Assembly: GCF_020622355.1 (NCBI RefSeq)
Contig: NZ_WHVL01000001.1
Span: forward strand, 992,001-1,056,000
Reading direction: 5' to 3'
DNA length: 64,000 nt
From: Vreelandella malpeensis
Lineage (GTDB): Bacteria > Pseudomonadota > Gammaproteobacteria > Pseudomonadales > Halomonadaceae
In this document: positions 63,321 to 64,000 of the stretch, piece by piece
Numbering within the stretch: position 1 is the stretch's first letter
How the letters are laid out: every line of letters begins with the position of its first letter
Translations under genes and position numbers: made by a program
Notes under the pieces: generated by a model
Told to the model about the DNA's origin: nothing
Database searches by the model: none
What the model saw: the letters and a program-made list of their open reading frames with translations, nothing else

Positions 63321-64000
63321 CTAGAGCCAGCGCTCCAAGCGGAAGGTGTGGCTCGCCCACGCATTCAGGTGGCGCCAAGCGTTACCGGGCTCCTTCTCGG
63401 CGGCCAGCGGCTCGCCACGATGCTCGTAGTGCCAGACGAGCTCCTCGTCGTCATCGAGCAGCACCTGGTAGCTGATGGTCGGCTCCTGGCCCACCTCCAC
63501 CAGCTCGTCGAAGGCTGTCTGGAGCCCTTCGCTGCGTACCAGCACGCCGATCTCGCTGTTCCACAGAATCGAGCGTGGATCAACGTTGAAGGAGCCGATG
63601 AACACCTGGTCGTCCATGCGCAGCGCCTTGATGTGCAGCGCCGAGGCGGAGGCGCCGGGCACGCGCATCTCCTCCTCGCCATTGCCGTCGCCGGGCTCCT
63701 GCTCCGGGCGCAGCTCGAACAGGCGGATGCCGTGCGCGAGCAGCGTCTTGCGCCAGGGCGCGTAGGCGCCATGCACCACGGCGGCGTCGGTGGACTCCAG
63801 CGAGTTGGTGATGACGTCAACCTCGACGCCGTCGCCGGCCAGCGCCACCAGCCGCTCGACCCCGGCCTCGGTGGGCACGAAGTAGGCCGAGACCAGCACC
63901 AGCCGCTCGCGGGTGGTAGTGCGCGCCATCAAATCTCCCAGCAGCGTCTCCTGCCAGGGGGGGGCGGTGGCGTGGGTGAGCTTGTCCGGCGAATCGTAAA
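63321..64000 (-). CDS. Phospholipase D family protein, C-terminal part
   Basis: Open to the right edge: upstream of the internal ATG at 63929 the frame continues as YDSPDKLTHATAPPWQETLLGDL. The second HKD motif is visible: ALHIKALRMDDQVFIGSFNVDPRS (His-x-Lys-x4-Asp, then the GSFN loop); the first HKD lies beyond the window. RLVLVSAYFVPTEAGVERL is the typical strand before the second repeat. This is cardiolipin-synthase-like architecture, in the lipoprotein or cytoplasmic PLD-like group; substrate cannot be told from this half. Ends in HTFRLERWL, 98 bases from the livK start. Confidence 0.85.
   Translation of the reverse strand, partial: YDSPDKLTHATAPPWQETLLGDLMARTTTRERLVLVSAYFVPTEAGVERLVALAGDGVEVDVITNSLESTDAAVVHGAYAPWRKTLLAHGIRLFELRPEQEPGDGNGEEEMRVPGASASALHIKALRMDDQVFIGSFNVDPRSILWNSEIGVLVRSEGLQTAFDELVEVGQEPTISYQVLLDDDEELVWHYEHRGEPLAAEKEPGNAWRHLNAWASHTFRLERWL

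Overview
The window is a GC-rich gammaproteobacterial chromosome segment. The ribosomal protein, RNA polymerase, elongation factor, GlnA and NtrBC sequences, together with family-level markers (DUF6164, DUF2237, DUF4124, an entericidin, GltS, a Zur-type znu locus), fit the Halomonadaceae (a Halomonas-like organism). That assignment is made by recognition and was not computed. I see no prophage, integrase, insertion sequence or CRISPR array. This is core chromosome with small accessory insertions.

Layout. 1-1.4 kb: the end of a GltS-like glutamate symporter, a tiny membrane protein gene, and a strong candidate for an undescribed small RNA on the minus strand (774-1005). That RNA has its own promoter and terminator and seven GGA motifs, several in hairpin loops, which is the architecture of a CsrA/RsmA-sequestering RNA. 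1.4-7.3 kb: an entericidin and a YqiA-like hydrolase, then the nitrogen module ntrC-ntrB-(DUF4124)-glnA on the minus strand, with a sigma-54 promoter and NtrC sites upstream of glnA and an NtrC-like site upstream of ntrB. 7.3-10.7 kb: an acyltransferase, a secreted esterase and two proteins of unknown function. 10.8-13.8 kb: a zinc locus with a Zur-like operator, a 48-residue His-bearing membrane peptide, and znuC-znuB-znuA with an extreme His-rich loop in ZnuA. 13.9-20.8 kb: a class C beta-lactamase, a double cupin, gloA with a DUF6164 partner, a DUF2237 protein, a TPP riboswitch controlling thiM-thiE-lysR, a broken doxX-like gene and a YgiD-type dioxygenase. 20.9-22.3 kb: a D-Ala-D-Ala carboxypeptidase with a SPOR domain.

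22.4-53.2 kb is the translation and transcription supercluster, all on the minus strand. In transcription order it runs secE-nusG, rplK-rplA, rplJ-rplL, rpoB-rpoC, rpsL-rpsG-fusA-tuf, the S10 operon (rpsJ to rpsQ), the spc operon (rplN to rpmJ) and the alpha operon (rpsM to rplQ). Four tRNA genes (Tyr, Gly, Thr, Trp) lie just upstream. The second tuf gene that often sits between tRNA-Thr and tRNA-Trp is absent. 53.9-57.8 kb: coaX and birA (minus) diverge from typA/bipA (plus). 58-63.2 kb: a branched-chain amino acid type ABC transporter (two ATPases and two permeases on plus, the binding protein convergent on minus). The right edge cuts a phospholipase D family gene.

How the genes work together. 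NtrB/NtrC control glnA for ammonia assimilation. Zur probably controls the znu genes. TPP feeds back on thiazole salvage through a riboswitch whose alternative pairing can be traced base by base. The ribosomal operons carry readable promoters, leaders and attenuators. The observations most worth a second look are the GGA-rich RNA, the duplicated start region and 11-codon upstream ORF in front of ntrB, the small membrane peptide coupled to znuC, the exact 15-bp duplication of the nusG stop region, and the unusually long rpsJ-rplC gap.
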